From positions 1 through 7,688 of the forward strand of contig DNHK01000328.1 of assembly GCA_003485905.1 (NCBI GenBank): a stretch of DNA of 7,688 bases, given 5' to 3'. The notes beneath the pieces are model-generated. The model searched no databases and was not told where the DNA came from. It saw only the letters and a program-made list of their open reading frames with translations. Shown one piece after another: positions 1 through 5,601 of this stretch; the first letter of the stretch is position 1; each line of letters begins with the position of its first letter. The stretch comes from Gammaproteobacteria bacterium (lineage in GTDB: Bacteria; Pseudomonadota; Gammaproteobacteria; Arenicellales; Arenicellaceae). Both the position numbers and the translations under genes were made by a program.

Positions 1-114
1 GGTATACTCGCCGATACTGCGTGCTTCAATATACTGCCAGTCAGGGCTGAGTAAATTATTGCGCTCGCCAACCTTTCGTCTTAAGCCTAATGTCGGCTCG
101 TTCTCACTTGTCAT
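1..114 (-). CDS. N-terminal 38 codons of an unrecognised protein, cut by the window edge
   Basis: Reading the minus strand from the ATG at 112-114 gives an open frame to the window edge with no stop: MTSENEPTLGLRRKVGERNN for the first 20 residues, then a segment containing SPDWQYIEARSIGEYT. The composition is that of an ordinary soluble protein, with charged residues, no signal peptide and no membrane segment. I do not recognise the family from 38 residues; it does not look like the start of a GntR, LysR or TetR regulator. The start is supported by a purine-rich G run on the minus strand (124-132), about 9 bases upstream, which could act as a ribosome binding site. The gene is divergent from the cytochrome gene and shares its intergenic control region. 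The start could be wrong if a true start lies further upstream, but the AT-rich leader makes that unlikely. Confidence 0.6.
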   Translation of the reverse strand, partial: MTSENEPTLGLRRKVGERNNLLSPDWQYIEARSIGEYT

Positions 115-123
115 TATATGGTA

Positions 124-132
124 CCCCCCCCC
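124..132. repeat. C9 homopolymer (G9 on the minus strand) in the leader of the left-edge gene
   Basis: Nine consecutive C residues lie 9 bases before the minus-strand ATG at 114. In the mRNA of that gene they are a G run at the position of a Shine-Dalgarno sequence. Homopolymers of this length are prone to slipped-strand mispairing, so the tract could change ribosome-site strength or spacing. That consequence is inferred; the tract itself is certain unless it is a sequencing-length error. Confidence 0.5.
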
Positions 133-197
133 TACCTGTGGTATTCAAATGCCAGAGAACCGGCGCCTTGAATTACTCAAATTTAGCTAATACATAT

Positions 198-213
198 ATA
201 CAATGTATTGTAT
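198..213. promoter_or_regulatory. inverted repeat, arms ATACAA / TTGTAT, candidate operator
   Basis: Perfect 6-base arms are separated by TGTA. The repeat lies in the AT-rich divergent region, downstream of the candidate minus-strand promoter and so inside the leader of the left-edge gene. The TTGTAT/ATACAA half-site style resembles operators of several dimeric repressors, but no regulator gene is visible in the window to assign it to. Confidence 0.35.
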
Positions 214-229
214 CTTGGTATATTCAAAT

Positions 230-260
230 ATTGTACACACATAATATTATTATGTGTAAA
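230..260 (-). promoter_or_regulatory. candidate long-spacer promoter for the left-edge gene
   Basis: On the minus strand TTTACA (255-260) is a 5/6 match to the -35 consensus and TACAAT (230-235) a 5/6 match to the -10. The spacer is 19 bases, longer than the optimal 17, and it is almost filled by the 9-base-arm dyad at 237-257. A dyad inside a 19-base spacer is the layout of promoters activated by MerR-family regulators. The match here is to layout only. The implied leader is about 110 bases long, and AT-rich DNA produces chance hexamers easily, so confidence is low. Confidence 0.3.
237..257. promoter_or_regulatory. perfect 9-base inverted repeat, candidate operator
   Basis: The arms ACACATAAT and ATTATGTGT are exact reverse complements around a 3-base centre (ATT). 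The 21-base span, about two helical turns, suits a homodimeric DNA-binding protein. It is too AT-rich and has no T run on either side, so it is not a convincing terminator. It sits centrally between the two divergent genes and could control either or both. Confidence 0.5.
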
Positions 261-291
261 TCTATTCCGAATGCTCTCATTGCCGAATAGA
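261..291. promoter_or_regulatory. imperfect 31-base dyad overlapping the candidate -35 of the cytochrome gene
   Basis: Outer arms TCTATTC (261-267) and GAATAGA (285-291) are perfect reverse complements. Inside them AATG (270-273) and CATT (278-281) form a second symmetric pair around CTCT. The right half covers the candidate -35 hexamer at 280-285, a position where a bound protein would block or recruit RNA polymerase. Confidence 0.4.
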
Positions 292-307
292 CATAATCAA
301 TTATAAA
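280..307 (+). promoter_or_regulatory. candidate sigma-70-type promoter for the cytochrome-propeller gene
   Basis: TTGCCG (280-285, 4/6 to TTGACA) and TATAAA (302-307, 5/6 to TATAAT) are separated by 16 bases, with the -10 about 70 bases before the ATG at 376. Dyads overlap both elements: 261-291 over the -35, and 306-326 over the expected transcription start. The hexamers were picked by eye and the transcription start is not known. Confidence 0.4.
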
Positions 308-326
308 CAGATACTATTCATCTGTT
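306..326. promoter_or_regulatory. 7-base inverted repeat at the expected start of the cytochrome transcript
   Basis: Perfect arms AACAGAT (306-312) and ATCTGTT (320-326) are separated by 7 bases. The element begins at the end of the candidate -10 box and spans the likely +1, a classical repressor position. It could instead form a weak stem at the 5' end of the mRNA. Confidence 0.4.
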
Positions 327-375
327 AACGTATCTAGATGATTCGCGCGAGAAAACTTAACCCGGAGCCCTTAGT

Positions 376-2130
376 ATGAGAAGTAATTTCTTTCTATCAT
401 TTGCCCTATTCTTAACGCTCACCACGCCAATTAAAGCGCAGAATGTTGACGCGTTAGTTGAGCGCGGACAGGAACTTTTTAATTCCGACGTCGGCTGCAA
501 AATCTGCCACGCAGAAACTGGTGAAGGCCTTGTTGGGCCTAGCCTGCTATTCGGGCCCTCACCCGTCGATATCTTTGATCAGCTCGAAAGCAATCCAGTC
601 ATGGGCGTCATCGTCAGTGAGATGGACCCGAGTGACGAAGACCTCGCGGCAATATCCATGTATATCCGTACCTTGGCTGGAATGGAGCTAGAGGCAGACC
701 TACCAGAGCGCTGGCTCACCGACCTTGAGGCTGTAAAATCAAGCCAGGCTGAGGGGCCGGTATTCGCCAAGACGGCGCGCGACCTCCAGGTAGAAGCCAT
801 AGAAACTTTTGCATCTGTTCAGGATACGTGGACACGTCGATCAAAAGAGGGCAGCGTCCTTAGTCACTACCAGTCTCAAGTTCTCCAAACGTTCGATCCA
901 GGGGAAGCGAAATTCGAACCTCAACCGGGCAAGACCTATTTTTACGAAAATGTAGGTACGGCAAGCACTCCAGCAGTGTTAGGTGATGATTACGTTCTAC
1001 CAGAAAAAAATCAAATTGTTGTAGGTGATGCCGAAACGCACGAGGTTGTTGCGAGCTATGCGTTGCCCAAGAATTTACGAGCGACGGTGCATACTACGAT
1101 GACTTCGCCCGATGGCCGTTATGCCTACATTATCGGTGCACGAGCAGATGGGGTGGCTGATTCGGATATGGCAGGATTGGCCAGGTTGGAGGCTTCTGCA
1201 ACACTTCTCAAAGCCGATGCTGTAACTCTTCAACCGGTATCTCAAATCGACATCGGTGGCCGAATACATCACGGACAAATATTCAAGGATTACATGCTAC
1301 TGGATATGTTCGGTAGGGCTCCCAACGGGCTCGCACTAATGCTACTTGATCCAAATACCGACGAGATCATCGGCGGGGTAAAAGATGTTGATCTCGGCGG
1401 ATTTGTTTACACGGTTTGGTCAGACAAAGATTACGAATACATATACGCGCTGATGGAACCAGCTGGCTACGCGCCGGGCCGTGGTACCGGAATGGCCGCT
1501 GCCTATGATATGTATGGGGGCAAATTGTTGGCTATGCGCCCATACTGGGTGGCCAAGATAAATCCAGAAACCTGGGAAGTAGAAGCAGAATTTCCGATCC
1601 CTGGTTACCGACCAAATTGGTTAATTGTTGATGCTGCAAAAGAGTACTTCTACGTAATCAATACAATGGGCAATGCAGCCAAAATGAACCTGGAAACGGG
1701 CGAGGTGTTATGGACTAATGGCACAGGAATAGGCCCCTACGGTGGCTCATTAAATGCGGACGAGACCGAGTTGTGGGTTGCGAATAAGGGCGAGGCCGCT
1801 GGCTTCATGGGACGAACACTTACTGTGTTAAATACCGAGACCGGGTACCCCCAAGAAACGCTTTACGGTGCTTATAAGGTAGACCACGTGTTGCTCTCGC
1901 CAAACGGTAAGGAGATGTGGGCAACCAGCAATGCCGAAGGTCGTATCTATGTCTATGATGTAAATACCAAAGAGCTCCTATCCAAGATCGACATGCCTGG
2001 CAACGGCGACGTACACGGACTCGCATGGGTACACTACGACGAAAATGGTGAATCTCGCACAGTGCGTGACCAAGGGAACTTTCACAATGGCGTAAACCCT
2101 ATGACAGGGAATGCCCTAGCAGCTCCCTAA
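376..2130 (+). CDS. secreted class I cytochrome c fused to a YVTN/cytochrome-d1-like beta-propeller
   Basis: This 584-residue protein is probably a periplasmic redox enzyme or electron-transfer protein; its substrate is unknown. Residues 1-21 form a signal peptide, with likely cleavage after IKA. Residues about 22-105 are a small cytochrome c domain: CKICH at 41-45 binds haem c (Cys41, Cys44, His45), and Met83, just before the DPSDEDLAA helix, is the likely sixth ligand. Residues about 106-185 are a charged, probably helical linker. From about 186 to 555 come repeats typical of a seven- or eight-bladed propeller, such as SPDGRYAYIIG (244-254), AKEYFYVINT (421-430), DETELWVAN (462-470) and SPNGKEMW (508-515). 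The VHTTMTSPDGRYAYIIG stretch resembles the d1-haem domain of NirS-type proteins. The C-terminal tail carries DQGNFHNG (565-572). GGAG at 364-367 supports the start. A bidirectional terminator follows. True NirS identity is doubtful because no haem d1 synthesis genes are visible. The domain calls are strong; the function is open. Confidence 0.85.
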   Translation: MRSNFFLSFALFLTLTTPIKAQNVDALVERGQELFNSDVGCKICHAETGEGLVGPSLLFGPSPVDIFDQLESNPVMGVIVSEMDPSDEDLAAISMYIRTLAGMELEADLPERWLTDLEAVKSSQAEGPVFAKTARDLQVEAIETFASVQDTWTRRSKEGSVLSHYQSQVLQTFDPGEAKFEPQPGKTYFYENVGTASTPAVLGDDYVLPEKNQIVVGDAETHEVVASYALPKNLRATVHTTMTSPDGRYAYIIGARADGVADSDMAGLARLEASATLLKADAVTLQPVSQIDIGGRIHHGQIFKDYMLLDMFGRAPNGLALMLLDPNTDEIIGGVKDVDLGGFVYTVWSDKDYEYIYALMEPAGYAPGRGTGMAAAYDMYGGKLLAMRPYWVAKINPETWEVEAEFPIPGYRPNWLIVDAAKEYFYVINTMGNAAKMNLETGEVLWTNGTGIGPYGGSLNADETELWVANKGEAAGFMGRTLTVLNTETGYPQETLYGAYKVDHVLLSPNGKEMWATSNAEGRIYVYDVNTKELLSKIDMPGNGDVHGLAWVHYDENGESRTVRDQGNFHNGVNPMTGNALAAP

Positions 2131-2149
2131 GCTAAGCTCCAGCCGCTAC

Positions 2150-2171
2150 CGCGCTATTCACGAACAGCGCG
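2150..2171 (+). other. short GC-rich hairpin in the 3' untranslated region
   Basis: CGCGCT (2150-2155) and AGCGCG (2166-2171) are perfect 6-base arms around a 10-base loop, 20 bases after the cytochrome stop codon. No T run follows, so it is unlikely to terminate alone. It may stabilise the mRNA end ahead of the main terminator. Confidence 0.35.
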
Positions 2172-2180
2172 ATGCAAAAT

Positions 2181-2208
2181 AAAAGCCTACCAATTTTGGT
2201 AGGCTTTT
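2181..2208. terminator. bidirectional intrinsic terminator between convergent genes
   Basis: Perfect 13-base arms, AAAAGCCTACCAA and TTGGTAGGCTTTT, flank a 2-base centre (in practice a small ATTT-type loop). The A runs on the left and T runs on the right give a U tract in both directions: TTTT then CATTT on the plus strand, and TTTT then ATTTT on the minus strand. It lies 50 bases after the cytochrome stop and 33 bases after the oxidoreductase stop, so it serves both. Confidence 0.92.
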
Positions 2209-2241
2209 CATTTCAAAGCGCTATTAGCTAGTTGTTTCTGC

Positions 2242-3351
2242 TTACCCGTTACTAACACTCAGTATTTCAGCTTGCTGCGGCTCAATTTCAGACAGGGCAA
2301 GTGATGCCTTAATATCTTCTGCGCTCAACGGTAATGAAATAGGCTGATCTCGATGTGCCGACAAATCAGCCGCAAGATAAACCTCCATTACCTGACGGGC
2401 TTGCTTAGCGGTAACCATAACGTCTCTGTCGCAAGCGACTGCTTCGATAAAATGTACAGTCTCATTGTGCATGGCCCCAGCAAATACATGGCCTACTTGC
2501 TCACCTGGCATTGTCGACATAGGAAACATGATGCCATCACTCATAGTACTGAGGACCACATCCCGGTGACTATTGTCGACTAATAACACGCCTTCAGAAC
2601 CGACAAATTCAACATTGGTACTGGAAAAGTTTGGATAACTTGGCGGCAATATCCATCCCGCCCCGATAGTAAACACAACCCCATCATCCATGGTCACAGT
2701 AATCCATGAACAATCAGGGGCGTCACAGGTTTTTTTCATCACCTTGTAGACCGATTGACAATAAACACGCTTGGGAAGCCTCGGTTCCAAACACCACAAA
2801 ATAAAATCGATATCATGGGTAGCTTCCATTGCTGCTGGTGATAATTTGGTTCTACCACTAATTTTTTTACCCAAATTTCGAGTGATATGACGACTGACCA
2901 TCGCACTCACTGGTTCGCCCAAACTTCCATCTTCGACGGACTGTTTGACATAGGCAAACTTGGGGTTAAAGCGTTGAGAGTAACCGATCGTAAATTTCAG
3001 ATTACGCTCGTTAGCTAGGGCCGCGAGTTCGTCTGCTTCATCCAGTGTCAGAGCTATGGGCTTCTCCAGAAAAACATGCTTACCGGCCTGCATAGACTCC
3101 AAAGCCATTGGGTAATGAAGCGGCTCCGGTGTAGCTGAAACAATAATTGCATCGATGTCCGGGTTAGCAAGCAGATCCTTATAATTGTCAGTTGCTGAAC
3201 TTGGGCTAGTTTGCTCTACAATTTCTGCCAATCGCTCAGGGCGGGTTTCAGCGATATGCAATTCCTTAACGAGCGGATTGGTAGCACAGGTATTCGCCCG
3301 TATACCACCGCACCATCCAGTTCCAATGATTCCAACGTTGATTTGTTTCAT
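2242..3351 (-). CDS. Gfo/Idh/MocA family NAD(P)-dependent oxidoreductase
   Basis: This 369-residue cytoplasmic enzyme has the usual family length. It probably moves hydride between NAD(P) and a sugar, polyol or hydroxy acid; the substrate is not predictable. Residues 1-120 are the Rossmann domain: a glycine-rich loop GIIGTGWCGG (7-16), Glu35 after strand 2 (suggesting NAD preference, although Arg37 could allow NADP), and GKHVFLEKP (90-98) with the conserved Lys97. GYSQRFNP (123-130) opens the C-terminal alpha/beta domain, which continues through HDID (179-182), the strand-rich DDGVVFTIGAGW (222-233) and the NVEFVGSEGVLLVD stretch (246-259). The catalytic Asp often found four residues before the HDID histidine is Met175 here, next to Glu176. 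Cys209 and Cys214 form a CX4C pair of unknown role. The start is the first ATG after an untranslated leader; GAGA on the minus strand (3361-3364) is a weak ribosome site. It is divergent from the tct operon and convergent with the cytochrome gene. Confidence 0.9.
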   Translation of the reverse strand: MKQINVGIIGTGWCGGIRANTCATNPLVKELHIAETRPERLAEIVEQTSPSSATDNYKDLLANPDIDAIIVSATPEPLHYPMALESMQAGKHVFLEKPIALTLDEADELAALANERNLKFTIGYSQRFNPKFAYVKQSVEDGSLGEPVSAMVSRHITRNLGKKISGRTKLSPAAMEATHDIDFILWCLEPRLPKRVYCQSVYKVMKKTCDAPDCSWITVTMDDGVVFTIGAGWILPPSYPNFSSTNVEFVGSEGVLLVDNSHRDVVLSTMSDGIMFPMSTMPGEQVGHVFAGAMHNETVHFIEAVACDRDVMVTAKQARQVMEVYLAADLSAHRDQPISLPLSAEDIKASLALSEIEPQQAEILSVSNG

Positions 3352-3549
3352 AATGTAAATTCTCGAGTCTGATAAATACTTTCTGTCGACTTAAATTAGA
3401 GAGTCTGACAGTATCCAATTTTGTCACTGCGAAAAATCGCCCGCTGCTAATATTTATTAACCAAACGACAATTAATCAAAAAGCTTCCAAACTATCGCCA
3501 CAGACGGAATAGTTCCAAATAAGTCCCTGAAAAAGCGAGCAGCATTATA
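3352..3549. promoter_or_regulatory. divergent control region between the oxidoreductase and the tct operon
   Basis: These 198 bases hold the promoters of both flanking units. Visible structure: two near-identical 10-base direct repeats, GAGTCTGATA (3365-3374) and GAGTCTGACA (3401-3410), 36 bases apart start to start; an inverted repeat TGACA-N11-TGTCA (3406-3426) that shares bases with the second copy; and a small palindrome TAATA-TT-TATTA (3448-3459). A plus-strand extended -10-like TGCTAATAT (3445-3453) is a weak promoter candidate for tctB, about 95 bases before its start. I could not pick a convincing minus-strand promoter. The repeats may be operator sites through which the tct genes and the oxidoreductase are co-regulated. 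Confidence 0.45.
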
Positions 3550-4026
3550 ATGAAAAAACTTGATGTAAACACTGGCATAGCGCTATTTTTTACAATTCTT
3601 TCGTTAGGTTTATTAGCAAGTGTCTCCAGTCAAATTGCCAAGCCTAGACTGGTTATGGGACGTTCCTTGACCGCCCTCGATGCATCATTATTCCCCTACA
3701 TTGCACTGAGCGTACTCTTACTGCTTAGCCTGTTATTTTTGCATCGATGCTTAAATAGCAACCAAGAAGCTCAACCCTTTGATTTTACGCTAAGCGGTTT
3801 CTCAAGAACGCTTATTTGTTTATTCATTTTTCTAGCATACGCCCTACTGATGAACCCAATTGGATTTATCACAGCCAGTGGATTAACACTTTTTTCCTTG
3901 ACTACCTATTTCGGAAATCGAAATTGGGCTTTGGGGGTCGGCGTCAGCGTTATATTCCCTGTAGTTATATATTTTCTATTCCTACACGCGTTTCAAGTTT
4001 ACTTGCCAGAATCTCTGTTCTGGTAG
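3550..4026 (+). CDS. tctB: tripartite tricarboxylate transporter, small membrane subunit TctB
   Basis: This 158-residue inner-membrane protein matches the TctB family in length and layout: four or five hydrophobic spans at about 8-27, 46-65, 84-101, 104-120 and 127-149, short hydrophilic links, and a tail ending in LPESLFW much like the LP-containing ends of other TctB proteins. TctB subunits pair with the large TctA subunit; their exact role in transport is less well defined. Sequence conservation in this family is low, so the call rests on topology and on its place directly before tctA. The start ATG is the first in frame, but no good Shine-Dalgarno sequence precedes it (only purine-rich GAAAAAGCGAGC 12-23 bases upstream), so translation may be weak. 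A 63-base gap separates it from tctA. Confidence 0.88.
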   Translation: MKKLDVNTGIALFFTILSLGLLASVSSQIAKPRLVMGRSLTALDASLFPYIALSVLLLLSLLFLHRCLNSNQEAQPFDFTLSGFSRTLICLFIFLAYALLMNPIGFITASGLTLFSLTTYFGNRNWALGVGVSVIFPVVIYFLFLHAFQVYLPESLFW

Positions 4027-4089
4027 TGCTTTTAGTATTGGTTCTAATAATCGAGATGTTACATACTTTGGAAAGATTAGGAATTATCG

Positions 4090-5601
4090 ATGTGGGATAG
4101 TTTTATACAGGGGATTGGTTTAGCACTTAGCTTTGGCACCTTGCTAATGATGGCTATCGGCCTATTTCTTGGTATATTTGTAGGTGCCCTGCCTGGATTC
4201 AGTACGGTAATGGCGATGGCAATTCTACTGCCAATATCGTTCTTTCTGGACCCGTTAATGGGAATTCCGTTCTTAATTGGTGTCTACAAAGGTGGGATTT
4301 TTGGTGGCTGCATACCAGCGATTCTAGTGTCTATGCCCGGGACCGGAGCATCGGTCGCAACAACATTTGATGGCCCTGCGTTAACGCGGAAAAAGCAATC
4401 ACGCAAGGCAATGGAAATGGCGCTGTATTCTTCCACAATTGGTGATCTCAGCAGCGATGTCATTACCATCCTAGCTATTGGACCCATTGCGTTGCTAGCA
4501 ATGCAAATTGGGCCACCCGAACTCACAGCCGTTATATTGGTCAGTCTACTAATCATCGCGGTCACTACCTCTGAAGACCTCTTAAAAGGCTTACTCATGA
4601 TGGTCTTAGGTATGTTTTTGGCGATGATCGGCACTGATCCACTTGGAGGCATGTCACGATTCACCTTTGGGGTATTTGAACTGAAATCCGGCATTCCGCT
4701 ATTGCCTATGCTGATTGGGGTGTACGCATTACCCGAGATACTGCTTGCCACCGAACATAAGCTAAAAACAGTTAGCGATCGAATTACGAGTATTGGTGAA
4801 CGACTAACTTTTCAAGAACTTAAACGCTGTTTTCGTACGATTATGCGCTCAACTGGTATCGGAACAGTGGTAGGAATGATTCCTGGTGTAGGTCAGGTGG
4901 TTGCAGCATTTATGGGCTACGCTGCTGCGAAAAGCGCTTCAACACACCCTGAAACATTTGGTAAGGGTGAGCTAGAAGGTGTCGCTGCAGCTGAAGCCGC
5001 AAACAATGCGGTTAACGGCCCCACCTTGGTTCCATTAATGACGCTAGGAATCCCAGGCGATAACGTCACCGCCATATTACTGGGTGCGTTTGTCGCACAG
5101 GGTCTCCGTCCCGGGCCTCAACTAATAAGCGATCAGGGTCCACTGGTATTCGCGATACTTATCGCAATGGTCGTGGCAAACTTTCTATTTTTAGCTATTG
5201 GCTACGCGGTCATACCGCTATTCGCAAAAGTAGTAACCATCCGTCGGGCTATGCTACTACCCCTAACCGTCGTTTTAGCCTTCGCAGGATCATACATTTA
5301 TCGCTCTGATCCAAACGATCTTATTATTCTGGTTTGTTTCGGTGCTTTCGGTTATATCGCACGCAAGGTGAAGATGGACGTTACTCCTATGGTGATGGGA
5401 TTCATTCTTGGTCCAATATTAGAGTATTCCTTCGGACAGACGATGAGTATGTCAAAAGGCGATTTAGCCGGATTTATACTATTTGACCGCCCCATAAGCG
5501 CAGCAATTTTGGTCCTAGCGCCGATGCTGATCTACTATTTGTATTCACGAACCAATTCATTGAGAAAAGTGTACGTAAATAAAGATGAGCAAAAAGAATG
5601 A
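4090..5601 (+). CDS. tctA: tripartite tricarboxylate transporter, large permease subunit TctA
   Basis: This 503-residue inner-membrane permease is full length for the TctA family. It forms the transport path and is thought to couple uptake of carboxylates to an ion gradient. Signature stretches are clear: GALPGFSTV (32-40), GGIFGGCIPAILVSMPGTGAS (68-88), FDGPAL (93-98), then a matching second half with GMIPGVGQ (262-269), FGKGELEGVAAAEAANN (290-306), LGIPGDNVTAILLGA (319-333) and GLRPGPQL (338-345). The two halves repeat the P-G-containing loops, as in the family. About 12 hydrophobic spans are visible, and a positively charged hydrophilic loop lies at about 221-255. TAGGA sits 7 bases before the ATG and supports the start. 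Its stop overlaps the tctC start by 4 bases (ATGA), implying translational coupling. Substrate specificity cannot be read from this subunit. Confidence 0.96.
   Translation: MWDSFIQGIGLALSFGTLLMMAIGLFLGIFVGALPGFSTVMAMAILLPISFFLDPLMGIPFLIGVYKGGIFGGCIPAILVSMPGTGASVATTFDGPALTRKKQSRKAMEMALYSSTIGDLSSDVITILAIGPIALLAMQIGPPELTAVILVSLLIIAVTTSEDLLKGLLMMVLGMFLAMIGTDPLGGMSRFTFGVFELKSGIPLLPMLIGVYALPEILLATEHKLKTVSDRITSIGERLTFQELKRCFRTIMRSTGIGTVVGMIPGVGQVVAAFMGYAAAKSASTHPETFGKGELEGVAAAEAANNAVNGPTLVPLMTLGIPGDNVTAILLGAFVAQGLRPGPQLISDQGPLVFAILIAMVVANFLFLAIGYAVIPLFAKVVTIRRAMLLPLTVVLAFAGSYIYRSDPNDLIILVCFGAFGYIARKVKMDVTPMVMGFILGPILEYSFGQTMSMSKGDLAGFILFDRPISAAILVLAPMLIYYLYSRTNSLRKVYVNKDEQKE

Noticed and set aside
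237..257. The 9-base dyad as an intrinsic terminator
   Set aside because: The stem is almost all A-T and no T run follows it on either strand. It lies between divergent starts, not after a gene.
90..290. Plus-strand open frame of 66 codons in the intergenic region
   Set aside because: It overlaps the better-supported minus-strand start at 114 and runs through the C9 tract and the AT-rich dyads. It has no ribosome site, and its residue composition is not protein-like.
376..2130. Identification of the cytochrome-propeller protein as nitrite reductase NirS
   Set aside because: Only short stretches resemble the d1 domain and no haem d1 synthesis or denitrification genes are visible, so only a broad domain call is justified.
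3816..4100. Plus-strand open frame of 94 codons overlapping tctB and the tctA start
   Set aside because: It is the +1 shadow of tctB, whose own frame has clear membrane spans of the right family. The overlapping frame has no recognisable features.
4284..4751. Minus-strand open frame of 155 codons inside tctA
   Set aside because: It lies antisense to strongly conserved TctA motifs and is a shadow of that coding sequence, with no start signal of its own.
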